Below, in pieces: positions 24,315-38,000 of a stretch of DNA of 64,000 bases (position 1 is its first letter; each line of letters starts with the position of its first letter). The stretch covers positions 101,222 through 165,221 of the forward strand of contig NW_027479282.1 in the NCBI RefSeq assembly GCF_051014685.1, written 5' to 3'. Below the pieces are notes generated by a model. The model was given only the letters and a program-made list of their open reading frames with translations, did not search any database and was not told the DNA's origin. Source of the stretch: Ptiloglossa arizonensis (lineage: Eukaryota; Arthropoda; Insecta; Hymenoptera; Colletidae). Made by a program: the position numbers and the translations under genes.

Positions 24315-27300
24315 ATGTGTATTTTTGCCCTAGGCCGTAGTAGTTATTGGTTTCGAGTATCAGACTTGCGAAAATTTTGATGGTTTCTCAACCATTCCTT
24401 AACTTCAAACTCCCATATCTCGCGAACGGAATGAGGAACTCGAGAAATTCCTGTTGCATCTGAGAGAAGAAACTCGCCCGATTACAACCGTGTGTGTACT
24501 ATTCCCCTAGGCTATTCCACTTATTGGTTTCGAGTATCAGACTTGCGGAAATTTTGATGGTTTCTCAACCATTCCTTAACTTCAAACTCCCATATCTCGC
24601 GAACGGATTGACGAACTCGAGAAAATCCTGTTGCATCTGAAAGCAGAAACTCGCCCGATTACAACGGTGTGTGTATTTTTGCCCTAGGCCGCAGTAGTTA
24701 TCGGTTTCGGGTATCAGACTTGCGAAAATTTTGATGGTTCCTCTACCATTCCTTAACTTCAAACTCCCATATCTCGCGAACGGAATGAGGAACTCGAGAA
24801 ATTCCTGTTGCATCTGAAAGCAGAAACTCGCGCGATTACAGCCGTGTGTGTACTTTTCCCTAGGCCATTCCACTTATTGGTTTCGAGTATCAGACTTGCG
24901 AAAATTTGATGGTTTCTCAACCATTCCTTAACTTCAAACTCCCATATCTCGCGAAAGGATTGACGAACTCGAGAAATTCCTATTGCATCTGAAAGCAGAA
25001 ACTCTCCCGATTACAACGGTATGTGCATTTTTGCCCTAGGCCATAGTAGTTATTGGATTCGAGTATCAGACTTGCGAAAATTTTGATGGTTTCTCAACCA
25101 TTCCTTAAATTCAGACTCCCATATCTCGCGAACGGATTGTCGAACTCGAGAAATTTCTGTTGCATCTGAAAGCAGAAACACGCCCGATTACAACGGTATG
25201 TGTATTTTTGTCCTAGGCCATAGTAGTTATTGGTATCGAGTATCAGACTTGCGAAAATTTTTATGGTTTCTCAACCATTCCTTAACTTCAAACACCCATA
25301 TCTCGCGAACGGAATGAGGAACTCGAGAAATTCCTGTTGCATCTGAAAGAAGAAACTCGCCCGATTACAACCGTGTGTGTACTACTCCCCTAGGCTATTC
25401 CACTTATTGGTTTCGAGTATCAGACTTGCGAAAATTTTGATGGTTTCTCAAACATTCCTTCACTTCAAACTCCCATATCTCGCAAACGGAATGAGGAACT
25501 CGAGAAATTCCTGTTGCATCTGAAAGTAGAAACTCGCCCGATTACAACGGTATGTGCATTTTTGTCCTAGGCCATAGTAGTTACTGGTTTCGAGTATCAG
25601 ACTTGCGAAAATTTTGTTGGTTTCTCAACCATTCCTTCACATCAAACTCCCATATCTCGCGAACGGAATGAGGAACTCGAGAATTTCCTGTTGCATCTGA
25701 AAGCAGAAACATGCCCGATTACAACGGTATGTGTATTTTTGCCCTAGGCCGTAGTAGTTATTGGTTTCGAGTATCAGACTTGCGAAAATTTTGATAGTTT
25801 CTCAACCATTCCTTAACTTCAAACTCCCATATCTCGCGAACGGATTGACGAACTCGAGAAATGCCTGTTGCATCTGAAAGTAGAAACTCGCCCGATTACA
25901 ACGGTATGTGTATTTTTGCCCTAGGCCATAGTAGTTATTGGTTTCGAGTATCAGACTTGCGAAAATTTTGATGGTTTCTCAACCATTCCTTAATTTCAGA
26001 CACCCATATCTCGCGAACGGGTTGTCGAACTCGAGAAATTCCTGTTGCATCTGAAAGCAGAAACACGCCCGATTACAACGGTATGTGTATTTTTGTCCTA
26101 GGCCATAGTAGTTATTGGTTTCGAGTATCAGACTTGCGAAAATTTTGTTGGTATCTCAACCATTCCTTAAATTCAAACTCCCATATCTCGCGATCCGATT
26201 GACGAACTCGAGAAATTCCTGTTGCATCTGAAAGTAGAAACTCGCCCGATTACAACGGTATGTGTATTTTTCCCCCAGGCCATTGTAGTTATTGGTTTCG
26301 AGTATCAGACTTGCGAAAATTTTGATGGTTTCTCAACCATTCCTTAAATTCAGACTCCCATATCTCGCGAACGGATTGTCGAACTCGAGAAATTTCTGTT
26401 GCATCTGAAAGCAGAAACACGCCCGATTACAACGGTATGTGTATTTTTGCCCTAGGCCATAGTAGTTATTGGTATCCAGTATCAGACTTGCGAAAATTTT
26501 GATGGTTTCTCAACCATTCCTTAACTTCAAACTCCCATATCTCGCGAACGGAATGAGGAACTCGAGAAATTCCTGTTGCATCTGAAAGCAGAAACTCGCC
26601 CGATTACAAACGTGTGTGTTCTATTCCCCTAGGCTATTCCACTTATTGGTTTCGAGAATTAGACTTGCGAAAATTTTGATGGTTTCTCAACCATTCCTTA
26701 ACTTCAAACTCCCATATCTCGCGTACGGATCGACGAACTCGAGAAAATCCTGTTGCATCTGAAAGCAGAAACTCGCCCGATTACAACGGTATGTGTATTT
26801 TTGTCCTAGGCCATAGTAGTTATTGGTTTCGAGTATCAGACTTGCGAAAATTTTGATGGTTTCTCAACCATTCCTTAAATTCAAACTCCCATATCTCGCG
26901 AACCGATTGACGAACTCGAGAAATTCCTGTTGCATCTGAAAGCAGAAACTCGCCCGATTACAACGGTATGTGCATTTTTGCCCTAGGCCATAGTAGTTAT
27001 TGGTTTCGAGTATCAGACTTGCGAAAATTTTGATTGTTTCTCAACCATTCCTTAATTTCAGTCTCCCATATCTCGCGAACGGATTGTCGAAATCGAGAAA
27101 TTCCTGTTGCATCTGAAAGCAGAAACACGCCCGATTACAACGGTATGTGTATTTTTGCCCTAGGGCATAGTAGTTATTGGTTTCGAGTATCAGACTTGCG
27201 AAAATTTTGATTGTTTCTCAACCATTCCTTAATTTCAGTCTCCCATATCTCGCGAACGGATTGTCGAACTCGAGAAATTCTTGTTGCATCAGAAATCAGA

Positions 27301-28174
27301 AACACGCCCGATTACAACGGTATGTGTATTTTTGCCCTAGGCCATAGTAGTTATTGGTTTCGAGTATCAGACTTGCGAAAATTTTGATGGTTTCTCAACC
27401 ATTCCTTAACTTCAAACTCCCATATCTCGCGAACGGATTGACGAACTCGAGAAATGCCTGTTGCATCTGAAAGTAGAAACTCGCCCGATTACAAAGGTAT
27501 GTGTATTTTTGCCCTAGGCCATAGTAGTTATTGGTTTCGAGTATCAGACTTGCGAAAATTTTGATGGTTTCTCAAACATTCCTTCACTTCAAACTCCCAT
27601 ATCTCGCGAACGGAATGAGGAACTCGAGAAATTCCTGTTGCATCTGAAAGCAGAAACACGCCCGATTACAACGGTATGTGCATTTTTGTCGTAGGCCATA
27701 GTAGTTATTGGTTTCGAGTATCAGACTTGCGAAAATTTTGATGGTTTCTCAACCATTCCTTAAATTCAAGCTCCCATATCTCGCGAACCGATAGACGAAC
27801 TCGAGAAATTCCTGTTGCATCTGAAAGTAGAAACTCGCCCGATTACAACGCTATGTGTATTTTTCCCCTAGGCTATTCCACTTATTGGTTTCGAGTATCA
27901 GACTTGCGAAAATTTTGATGGTTTCTCAACCATTCCTTAACTTCAAACTCCCATATCTCGCGAACGGATTGACGAACTCGAGAAATGCCTGTTGCATCTG
28001 AAAGTAGAAACTCGCCCGATTACAACGGTATGTGTATTTTTGCCCTAGGCCATAGTAGTTATTGGTTTCGAGTATCAGACTTGCGAAAATTTTGATGGTT
28101 TCTCAACCATTCCATGACTTCAAACACCCATATCTCGCGAACGGATTGACGAACTAGAGAAATTCCTGTTGCAT
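24315..28174. repeat. Segment C, copy 1 (about 22 monomers)
   Basis: This right flank of unit B was carried along in the 6.9-kb duplication. It includes GTGTGTACTATTCCCC monomers, a CTTTTCCCTAGG 1-base-deletion monomer (about 24,857), a second deletion in AAAATTTGATG (about 24,904, absent from copy 2), a GGTATCCAG monomer (26,471), a GCGTACGGATCG monomer and a CATGACTT monomer with GAACTAGAG near 28,153. Confidence 0.9.
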
Positions 28175-28206
28175 CTGAAAGTAGAAACTCGTCCGATTAC
28201 AACGGT

Positions 28207-31200
28207 ATGTGTATTTTTGCCCTAGGCCATAGTAGTTATTGGTTTCGAGTACCAGACTTGCGAAAATTTTGATGGTTTCTCAACCATTCCATAACTTCAA
28301 ACACCCGTATCTCGCGAACGGAATGAGGAACTAGAGAAATTCCTGTTGCATCTGAGAGCAGAAACACGCCCGATTACAACGGTATGTGTATTTTTGCCCT
28401 ATGCCATAGTAGTTATTGGTATCGAGTATCAGACTTGCGAAAATTTTGATGGTTTCTCAACCATTCCTTAATTTCAGACTCCCATATCTCGCGAACGGAT
28501 TGACGAACTCGAGAAATTCCTGTTGCACCTGAAAGCAGGAACCCGCCTGATTACAGTGGCATGTGTATTTTTGCCCTAGGCCATAGTAGTTATTGGTTTC
28601 GAGTACCAGACTTGCGAAAATTTTGATGGTTTCTCAACCATTCCATAACTTCAAACACCCATATCTCGCGAGCGGATTGACGAACTCGAGAAATTCCTGT
28701 TGCACCTGAAAGCAGAAACCCGCCTGATTACAATGGCATGTGTTTTTTTGCCCTAGGCCATAGTAGTTATTGGTTTCGATATCAGACTTGCGAAAATTTT
28801 GATGGTTTCTCAACCATTCCTTAAATTCAGACTCCCATATCTCGCGAACGGATTGTCGCACTCGAGAAATTCCTGTTGCATCTGAAAGCAGAAACACGCC
28901 CGATTACAACGGTATGTGTATTTTTGCCCTAGGCCATAGTAGTTATTGGTATCGAGTCTCAGACTTGCGAAAATTTTGATGGTTTCTCAACCATTCCTTA
29001 ATTTCATACTCCCATATCTCGCGAACGGATTGACGAACTCGAGAAATTCCTGTTGCATCTGAAAGTAGAAACTCGCCCGATTACAACGGTGTGTGTATTT
29101 TTGCCCTAGGCCATAGTAGTTATTGGTTTCGAGTACCAGACTTGCGAAAATTTTGATGGTTTCTCAACCATTCCATAACTTCAAACACCCGTATCTCGCG
29201 AACGGAATGAGGAACTCGAGAAATTCCTGTTGCATCTGAAAACCGAAACTCGCCCGATTACAACCGTGTGTGTACTTTTCCCCTAGGCCATTCCACTTAT
29301 TGGTTTCGAGTATCAGACTTGCGAAAATTTTGATGGTTTCTCAACCATTCCTTAACTTCAAACTCCCATATCTCGCGAACGGATTGACGAACTCGAGAAA
29401 TTTCTGTTGCATCTGAAAGCAGAAACTCGCCCGATTACAACGGTATGTGTATTATTGCCCTAGGCCATAGTAGTTATTGGTTTCGAGTACCAGACTTGCG
29501 AAAATTTTGATGGTTTCTCAACCATTCCATAACTTCAAACACCCGTATCTCGCGAACGGAATGAGGAACTCGAGAAATTCCTGTTGCGTCTGAAAACAGA
29601 AACTCGCCCGATTACAACCGTGTGTGTACTTTTCCCCTAGGCCATTCCACTTATTGGTTTCGAGTATCAGACTTTCGAAAATTTTGATGGTTTCTCAACC
29701 ATTCCTTAACTTCAAACTCCCATATCTCGCGAACGGATTGACGAACTCGAGAAATTTCTGTTGCATCTGAAAGCAGAAACTCGCCCGATTACAACGGTAT
29801 GTGTATTATTGCCCTAGGCCATAGTAGTTATTGGTTTCGAGTACCAGACTTGCGAAAATTTTGATGGTTTCTCAACCATTCCATAACTTCAAACACCCGT
29901 ATCTCGCGAACGGAATGAGGAACTCGAGAAATTCCTGTTGCATCTGAAAACAGAAACTCGCCCGATTACAACCGTGTGTGTACTTTTCCCCTAGGCCATT
30001 CCACTTATTGGTTTCGAGTATCAGACTTTCGAAAATTTTGATGGTTTCTCAACCATTCCTTAACTTCAAACTCCCATATCTCGCGAACGGATTGACGAAC
30101 TCGAGAAATTCCTATTGCATCTGAAACCAGAAACTCGCCCGATTACAACTGTATGTGTATTTTTGCCCTAGGCAACAGTAGTTATTGGTTTCGAGTATCA
30201 GACTTGCGAAAATTTTGATGGTTTCTCAACCATTCCTTAATTTCAGACACCCATACCTCGTGAACGGGTTGTCGAACTCGAGAAATTCCTGTTGCATCTG
30301 AAAGCAGAAACACGCCCGATTACAACGGTATGGGTATTTTTGCCCTAGGCCATAGTAGTTATTGGTTTCGAGTATCAGACTTGCGAAAATTTTGATTGAT
30401 TCTCAACCATTCCTTAACTTCAAACTCCCATATCTCGCGAACGGATTGACGACCTCGACAAATTCCTGTTGCATCTGAAAGCAGAAACACGCCCGATTAC
30501 AACGGTATGTGTATTTTTTCCCTAGGCCGTAGTAGTTATCGGTTTCGAGTATCAGACTTGCGAAAATTTTGATGGCTTCTCAACCATTCCTTAACTTCAA
30601 ACTCCCATATCTCGCGAACGGATTGACGAACTCGAGAAATGCCTGTTGCATCTGAAAGTAGAAACTCGCCCGATTACAACGGTATGTGTATTTTTGCCCT
30701 AGGCCATAGTAGTTATTGGTTTCGAGTATCAGACTTGCGAAAATTTTGATGGTTTCTCAAACATTCCTTCACTTCAAACTCCCATATATCGCGAACTGAA
30801 TGAGGAACTCGAGAAATTCCTGTTGCATCTGAAAGCAGAAACACGCCCGATTACAACGGTATGTGTATTTTTGTCCTAGGACATAGTAGTTATTGGTTTC
30901 GAGTATCAGACTTGCGAAAATTTTGTTGGTTTCTCAACCATTCCTTAAATTCAAACTCCCATATCTCGCGATCCGATTGACGAACTCGAGAAATTCCTGT
31001 TGCATCTGAAAGTAGAAACTCGCCCGATTACAACGGTATGTGTATTTTTCCCCCAGGCCATTGAAGTTATTGGTTTCGAGTATCAGACTTGCGAAAATTT
31101 TGATTGTTTCTCAACCATTCCTTAATTTCAGTCTCCCATATCTCGCGAACGGATTGTCGAACTCGAGAAATTCCTGTTGCACCTGAAAGTAGAAACTCGT

Positions 31201-31214
31201 CCGATTACAACGGT
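28207..31214. repeat. 17-monomer unit B, copy 3
   Basis: This is B as carried inside unit A copy 2. It shares GACTTGCG with B copy 2 at the site where copy 1 has GACATGCG, which agrees with copy 3 deriving from copy 2. It alone has CTAGAG in its first monomer. Confidence 0.92.
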
Positions 31215-34200
31215 ATGTGTATTTTTGCCCTAGGCCGTAGTAGTTATTGGTTTCGAGTATCAGACTTGCGAAAATTTTGATGGTTTCTCAACCATTCCTT
31301 AACTTCAAACTCCCATATCTCGCGAACGGAATGAGGAACTCGAGAAATTCCTGTTGCATCTGAGAGAAGAAACTCGCCCGATTACAACCGTGTGTGTACT
31401 ATTCCCCTAGGCTATTCCACTTATTGGTTTCGAGTATCAGACTTGCGGAAATTTTGATGGTTTCTCAACCATTCCTTAACTTCAAACTCCCATATCTCGC
31501 GAACGGATTGACGAACTCGAGAAAATCCTGTTGCATCTGAAAGCAGAAACTCGCCCGATTACAACGGTGTGTGTATTTTTGCCCTAGGCCGCAGTAGTTA
31601 TCGGTTTCGGGTATCAGACTTGCGAAAATTTTGATGGTTCCTCTACCATTCCTTAACTTCAAACTCCCATATCTCGCGAACGGAATGAGGAACTCGAGAA
31701 ATTCCTGTTGCATCTGAAAGCAGAAACTCGCGCGATTACAGCCGTGTGTGTACTTTTCCCTAGGCCATTCCACTTATTGGTTTCGAGTATCAGACTTGCG
31801 AAAATTTTGATGGTTTCTCAACCATTCCTTAACTTCAAACTCCCATATCTCGCGAAAGGATTGACGAACTCGAGAAATTCCTATTGCATCTGAAAGCAGA
31901 AACTCTCCCGATTACAACGGTATGTGCATTTTTGCCCTAGGCCATAGTAGTTATTGGATTCGAGTATCAGACTTGCGAAAATTTTGATGGTTTCTCAACC
32001 ATTCCTTAAATTCAGACTCCCATATCTCGCGAACGGATTGTCGAACTCGAGAAATTTCTGTTGCATCTGAAAGCAGAAACACGCCCGATTACAACGGTAT
32101 GTGTATTTTTGTCCTAGGCCATAGTAGTTATTGGTATCGAGTATCAGACTTGCGAAAATTTTTATGGTTTCTCAACCATTCCTTAACTTCAAACACCCAT
32201 ATCTCGCGAACGGAATGAGGAACTCGAGAAATTCCTGTTGCATCTGAAAGAAGAAACTCGCCCGATTACAACCGTGTGTGTACTACTCCCCTAGGCTATT
32301 CCACTTATTGGTTTCGAGTATCAGACTTGCGAAAATTTTGATGGTTTCTCAAACATTCCTTCACTTCAAACTCCCATATCTCGCAAACGGAATGAGGAAC
32401 TCGAGAAATTCCTGTTGCATCTGAAAGTAGAAACTCGCCCGATTACAACGGTATGTGCATTTTTGTCCTAGGCCATAGTAGTTACTGGTTTCGAGTATCA
32501 GACTTGCGAAAATTTTGTTGGTTTCTCAACCATTCCTTCACATCAAACTCCCATATCTCGCGAACGGAATGAGGAACTCGAGAATTTCCTGTTGCATCTG
32601 AAAGCAGAAACATGCCCGATTACAACGGTATGTGTATTTTTGCCCTAGGCCGTAGTAGTTATTGGTTTCGAGTATCAGACTTGCGAAAATTTTGATAGTT
32701 TCTCAACCATTCCTTAACTTCAAACTCCCATATCTCGCGAACGGATTGACGAACTCGAGAAATGCCTGTTGCATCTGAAAGTAGAAACTCGCCCGATTAC
32801 AACGGTATGTGTATTTTTGCCCTAGGCCATAGTAGTTATTGGTTTCGAGTATCAGACTTGCGAAAATTTTGATGGTTTCTCAACCATTCCTTAATTTCAG
32901 ACACCCATATCTCGCGAACGGGTTGTCGAACTCGAGAAATTCCTGTTGCATCTGAAAGCAGAAACACGCCCGATTACAACGGTATGTGTATTTTTGTCCT
33001 AGGCCATAGTAGTTATTGGTTTCGAGTATCAGACTTGCGAAAATTTTGTTGGTATCTCAACCATTCCTTAAATTCAAACTCCCATATCTCGCGATCCGAT
33101 TGACGAACTCGAGAAATTCCTGTTGCATCTGAAAGTAGAAACTCGCCCGATTACAACGGTATGTGTATTTTTCCCCCAGGCCATTGTAGTTATTGGTTTC
33201 GAGTATCAGACTTGCGAAAATTTTGATGGTTTCTCAACCATTCCTTAAATTCAGACTCCCATATCTCGCGAACGGATTGTCGAACTCGAGAAATTTCTGT
33301 TGCATCTGAAAGCAGAAACACGCCCGATTACAACGGTATGTGTATTTTTGCCCTAGGCCATAGTAGTTATTGGTATCCAGTATCAGACTTGCGAAAATTT
33401 TGATGGTTTCTCAACCATTCCTTAACTTCAAACTCCCATATCTCGCGAACGGAATGAGGAACTCGAGAAATTCCTGTTGCATCTGAAAGCAGAAACTCGC
33501 CCGATTACAAACGTGTGTGTTCTATTCCCCTAGGCTATTCCACTTATTGGTTTCGAGAATTAGACTTGCGAAAATTTTGATGGTTTCTCAACCATTCCTT
33601 AACTTCAAACTCCCATATCTCGCGTACGGATCGACGAACTCGAGAAAATCCTGTTGCATCTGAAAGCAGAAACTCGCCCGATTACAACGGTATGTGTATT
33701 TTTGTCCTAGGCCATAGTAGTTATTGGTTTCGAGTATCAGACTTGCGAAAATTTTGATGGTTTCTCAACCATTCCTTAAATTCAAACTCCCATATCTCGC
33801 GAACCGATTGACGAACTCGAGAAATTCCTGTTGCATCTGAAAGCAGAAACTCGCCCGATTACAACGGTATGTGCATTTTTGCCCTAGGCCATAGTAGTTA
33901 TTGGTTTCGAGTATCAGACTTGCGAAAATTTTGATTGTTTCTCAACCATTCCTTAATTTCAGTCTCCCATATCTCGCGAACGGATTGTCGAAATCGAGAA
34001 ATTCCTGTTGCATCTGAAAGCAGAAACACGCCCGATTACAACGGTATGTGTATTTTTGCCCTAGGGCATAGTAGTTATTGGTTTCGAGTATCAGACTTGC
34101 GAAAATTTTGATTGTTTCTCAACCATTCCTTAATTTCAGTCTCCCATATCTCGCGAACGGATTGTCGAACTCGAGAAATTCTTGTTGCATCAGAAATCAG

Positions 34201-35075
34201 AAACACGCCCGATTACAACGGTATGTGTATTTTTGCCCTAGGCCATAGTAGTTATTGGTTTCGAGTATCAGACTTGCGAAAATTTTGATGGTTTCTCAAC
34301 CATTCCTTAACTTCAAACTCCCATATCTCGCGAACGGATTGACGAACTCGAGAAATGCCTGTTGCATCTGAAAGTAGAAACTCGCCCGATTACAAAGGTA
34401 TGTGTATTTTTGCCCTAGGCCATAGTAGTTATTGGTTTCGAGTATCAGACTTGCGAAAATTTTGATGGTTTCTCAAACATTCCTTCACTTCAAACTCCCA
34501 TATCTCGCGAACGGAATGAGGAACTCGAGAAATTCCTGTTGCATCTGAAAGCAGAAACACGCCCGATTACAACGGTATGTGCATTTTTGTCGTAGGCCAT
34601 AGTAGTTATTGGTTTCGAGTATCAGACTTGCGAAAATTTTGATGGTTTCTCAACCATTCCTTAAATTCAAGCTCCCATATCTCGCGAACCGATAGACGAA
34701 CTCGAGAAATTCCTGTTGCATCTGAAAGTAGAAACTCGCCCGATTACAACGCTATGTGTATTTTTCCCCTAGGCTATTCCACTTATTGGTTTCGAGTATC
34801 AGACTTGCGAAAATTTTGATGGTTTCTCAACCATTCCTTAACTTCAAACTCCCATATCTCGCGAACGGATTGACGAACTCGAGAAATGCCTGTTGCATCT
34901 GAAAGTAGAAACTCGCCCGATTACAACGGTATGTGTATTTTTGCCCTAGGCCATAGTAGTTATTGGTTTCGAGTATCAGACTTGCGAAAATTTTGATGGT
35001 TTCTCAACCATTCCATGACTTCAAACACCCATATCTCGCGAACGGATTGACGAACTAGAGAAATTCCTGTTGCAT
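31215..35075. repeat. Segment C, copy 2
   Basis: Matches 24,315-28,174 one base longer. It keeps the CTTTTCCCTAGG deletion (about 31,757) but has the full AAAATTTTGATG at 31,801. Markers GGTATCCAG (33,372), GCGTACGGATCG (about 33,622) and CATGACTT (about 35,013) recur in the same order as in copy 1. Confidence 0.9.
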
Positions 35076-38000
35076 CTGAAAGCAGAAACCCGCCTGATTA
35101 CAATGGCATGTGTATTTTTGCCCTAGGCCATAGTAGTTATTGGTATCCAGTATCAGACTTGCGAAAATTTTGATGGTTTCTCAACCATTCCTTAACTTCA
35201 AACTCCCATATCTCGCGAACGGAATGAGGAACTCCAGAAATTCCTGTTGCATCTGAAAGCAGAAACTCGCCCGATTACAAACGTGTGTGTTCTATTCCCC
35301 TAGGCTATTCCACTTATTGGTTTCGAGAATTAGACTTGCGAAAATTTTGATGGTTTCTCAACCATTCCTTAAATTCAAACTCCCATATCTCGCGAACCGA
35401 TTGACGAACTCGAGAAATTCCTGTTGCATCTGAAAGCAGAAACTCGCCCGATTACAACGGTATGTGCATTTTTGCCCTAGGCCATAGTAGTTATTGGTTT
35501 CGAGTATCAGACTTGCGAAAATTTTGATTGTTTCTCAACCATTCCTTAATTTCAGTCTCCCATATCTCGCGAACGGATTGTCGAAATCGAGAAATTCCTG
35601 TTGCATCTGAAAGCAGAAACACGCCCGATTACAACGGTATGTGTATTTTTGCCCTAGGGCATAGTAGTTATTGGTTTCGAGTATCAGACTTGCGAAAATT
35701 TTGATTGTTTCTCAATCATTCCTTAATTTCAGTCTCCCATATCTCGCGAACGGATTGTCGAACTCGAGAAATTCTTGTTGCATCAGAAATCAGAAACACG
35801 CCCGATTACAACGGTATGTGTATTTTTGCCCTAGGCCATAGTAGTTATTGGTTTCGAGTATCAGACTTGCGAAAATTTTGATGGTTTCTCAACCATTCCT
35901 TAACTTCAAACTCCCATATCTCGCGAACGGATTGACGAACTCGAGAAATGCCTGTTGCATCTGAAAGTAGAAACTCGCCCGATTACAAAGGTATGTGTAT
36001 TTTTGCCCTAGGCCATAGTAGTTATTGGTTTCGAGTATCAGACTTGCGAAAATTTTGATTGTTTCTCAACCATTCCTTAATTTCAGTCTCCCATATCTCG
36101 CGAACGGATTGTCGAACTCGAGAAATTCCTGTTGCATCTGAAAGGAGAAACACGCCCGATTACAACGGTATGTGTATTTTTGCCCTAGGCCATAGTAGTT
36201 ATTGGTTTCAAGTATCAGACTTGCGAAAATTTTGATGGTTTCTCAACCATTCCTTAACTTCAAACTCCCATATCTCGCGAACGGATTGACGAACTCGAGA
36301 AATTCCAGTTGCACCTGAAAGTAGAAACTCGCCCGATTACAACGGTATGTGTACTATTCCCCTAGGCTATTCCACTTATTGGTTTCGAGTATCAGACTTG
36401 CGAAAATTTTGATGGTTTCTCAACCATTCCTTCACTTCAAACTCCCATATCTCGCGAACGGCATGAGGACCTCGAGAAATTCCTGTTGCATCTGAAAGCA
36501 GAAATACGCCCGATTACAACGGTATGTGTATTTTTGTCCTAGGCCATAGTAGTTATTGAATTCGAGTATCAGACTTGCGAAAATTTTGATGGTTTCTCAA
36601 CCATTCCTTAAATTCAAACTCCCATATCTCGCGAACGGATTGACGAACTCGAGAAATGCCTGTTGCATCTGAAAGTAGAAACTCGCCCGATTACAACGGT
36701 ATGTGTATTTTTGCCCTAGGCCATAGTAGTTATTGGTTTCGAGTATCAGACTTGCGAAAATTTTGATGGTTTCTCAACCATTCCGTGACTTCAAACACCC
36801 ATATCTCGCGAACGGATTGACGAACTCGAGAAAATCCTGTTGCACCTGAAAGTAGAAACTCGCCCGATTACAACGGTATGTGTATTTTTGCCCTAGGCCA
36901 TAGTACCTATTGGTATCGAGTATCAGACTTGCGAAAATTTTGATGGTTTCTCAACCATTCCTTAACTTCAAACTCCCATATCTCGCGAACGGATTGACGA
37001 ACTCGAGAAAATCCTGTTGCACCTGAAAGTAGAAACTCGCCCGATTACAACGGTATGTGTATTTTTGCCCTAGGCCATAGTACTTATTGGTATCGAGTAT
37101 CAGACTTGCGAAAATTTTGATGGTTTCTCAACCATTCCTTAACTTCAAACTCCCATATCTCGCGAACGGAATGAGGAACTCGAGAAATTCCTGTTGCATC
37201 TGAAAGCAGAAACTCGCCCGATTACAACCGTGTGTGTACTATTCCCCTAGGCAATTCCACTTATTGGTTTCGAGTATCAGACTTGCGAAAATTTTGATGG
37301 TTTCTCAACCATTCCTTAACTTCAAACTCCCATATCTCGCGAACGGATTGACGAAATCGAGAAAATCCTGTTGCATCTGAAAGTAGAAACTCGCCCGATT
37401 ACAACGGTATGTGTACTATTCCCCTAGGCTATTCCACTTATTGGTTTCGAGTATCAGACTTGCGAAAATTTTGATGGTTTCTCAACCATTCCTTAACTTC
37501 AAACTCCCATATCTCGCGAACGGATTGACGAAATCGAGAAAATCCTGTTGCATCTGAAAGCAGAAACTCGCCCGATTACAACGGTATATGTATTTTTGTC
37601 CTAGGCCATAGTAGTTATTGGTTTCGAGTATCAGACTTGCGAAAATTTTGATGGTTTCTCAACCATTCCTTAACTTCAAACTCCCATATCTCGCGATCGG
37701 ATTGACGAACTCGAGAAAATCCTGTTGCACCTGAAAGTAGAAACACGCCCGATTACAACGGTATGTGTATTTTTGCCCTAGGCCATAGTAGTTATTGGTT
37801 TCAAGTATCAGACTTGCGAAAATTTTGATGGTTTCTCAACCATTCCTTAACTTCAAACTCCCATATCTCGCGAACGGATTGACGAACTCGAGAAATTCCA
37901 GTTGCACCTGAAAGTAGAAACTCGCCCGATTACAACGGTATGTGTACTATTCCCCTAGGCTATTCCACTTATTGGTTTCGAGTATCAGACTTGCGAAAAT

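Larger units (their letters stand above)
21275..28174. repeat. 39-monomer unit A (B copy 2 + C), copy 1, 6,900 bp
   Basis: The sequence from about 21,275 to 28,174 is repeated immediately downstream. Offset is 6,900 bp up to 24,900 and 6,901 bp after it, because copy 1 lacks one T at about 24,904. The start is bounded by GCACCTGAAAG in copy 1 versus GCATCTGAAAG in copy 2, and the end by AAAGTAGAAACTCG versus AAAGCAGAAACCCG. The join therefore lies in the shared TCTGAAAG at about 28,174-28,181. Confidence 0.93.
2231..28790. other. Eight monomers with the TTCGATATC 1-base deletion (EcoRV site)
   Basis: In eight monomers TTCGAGTATC has lost one G to give TTCGATATC, at about 2,240, 7,548, 10,378, 14,094, 14,624, 18,871, 21,879 and 28,779. 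These monomers are 176 bp. The change creates a GATATC (EcoRV) site that the standard monomer lacks. The last three are the three B copies, and several of the others lie in related cassettes, so the count reflects copying of very few original events. Confidence 0.85.
28175..35075. repeat. 39-monomer unit A, copy 2, 6,901 bp
   Basis: Near-identical to copy 1. Differences I could see are the extra T at about 31,805 and CTAGAG in place of CTCGAG at about 28,332. Beyond 35,081 the sequence leaves the unit and continues with an AAACCCGCCTGATT monomer. Because the unit contains B, the window holds three B copies in total. Confidence 0.93.
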
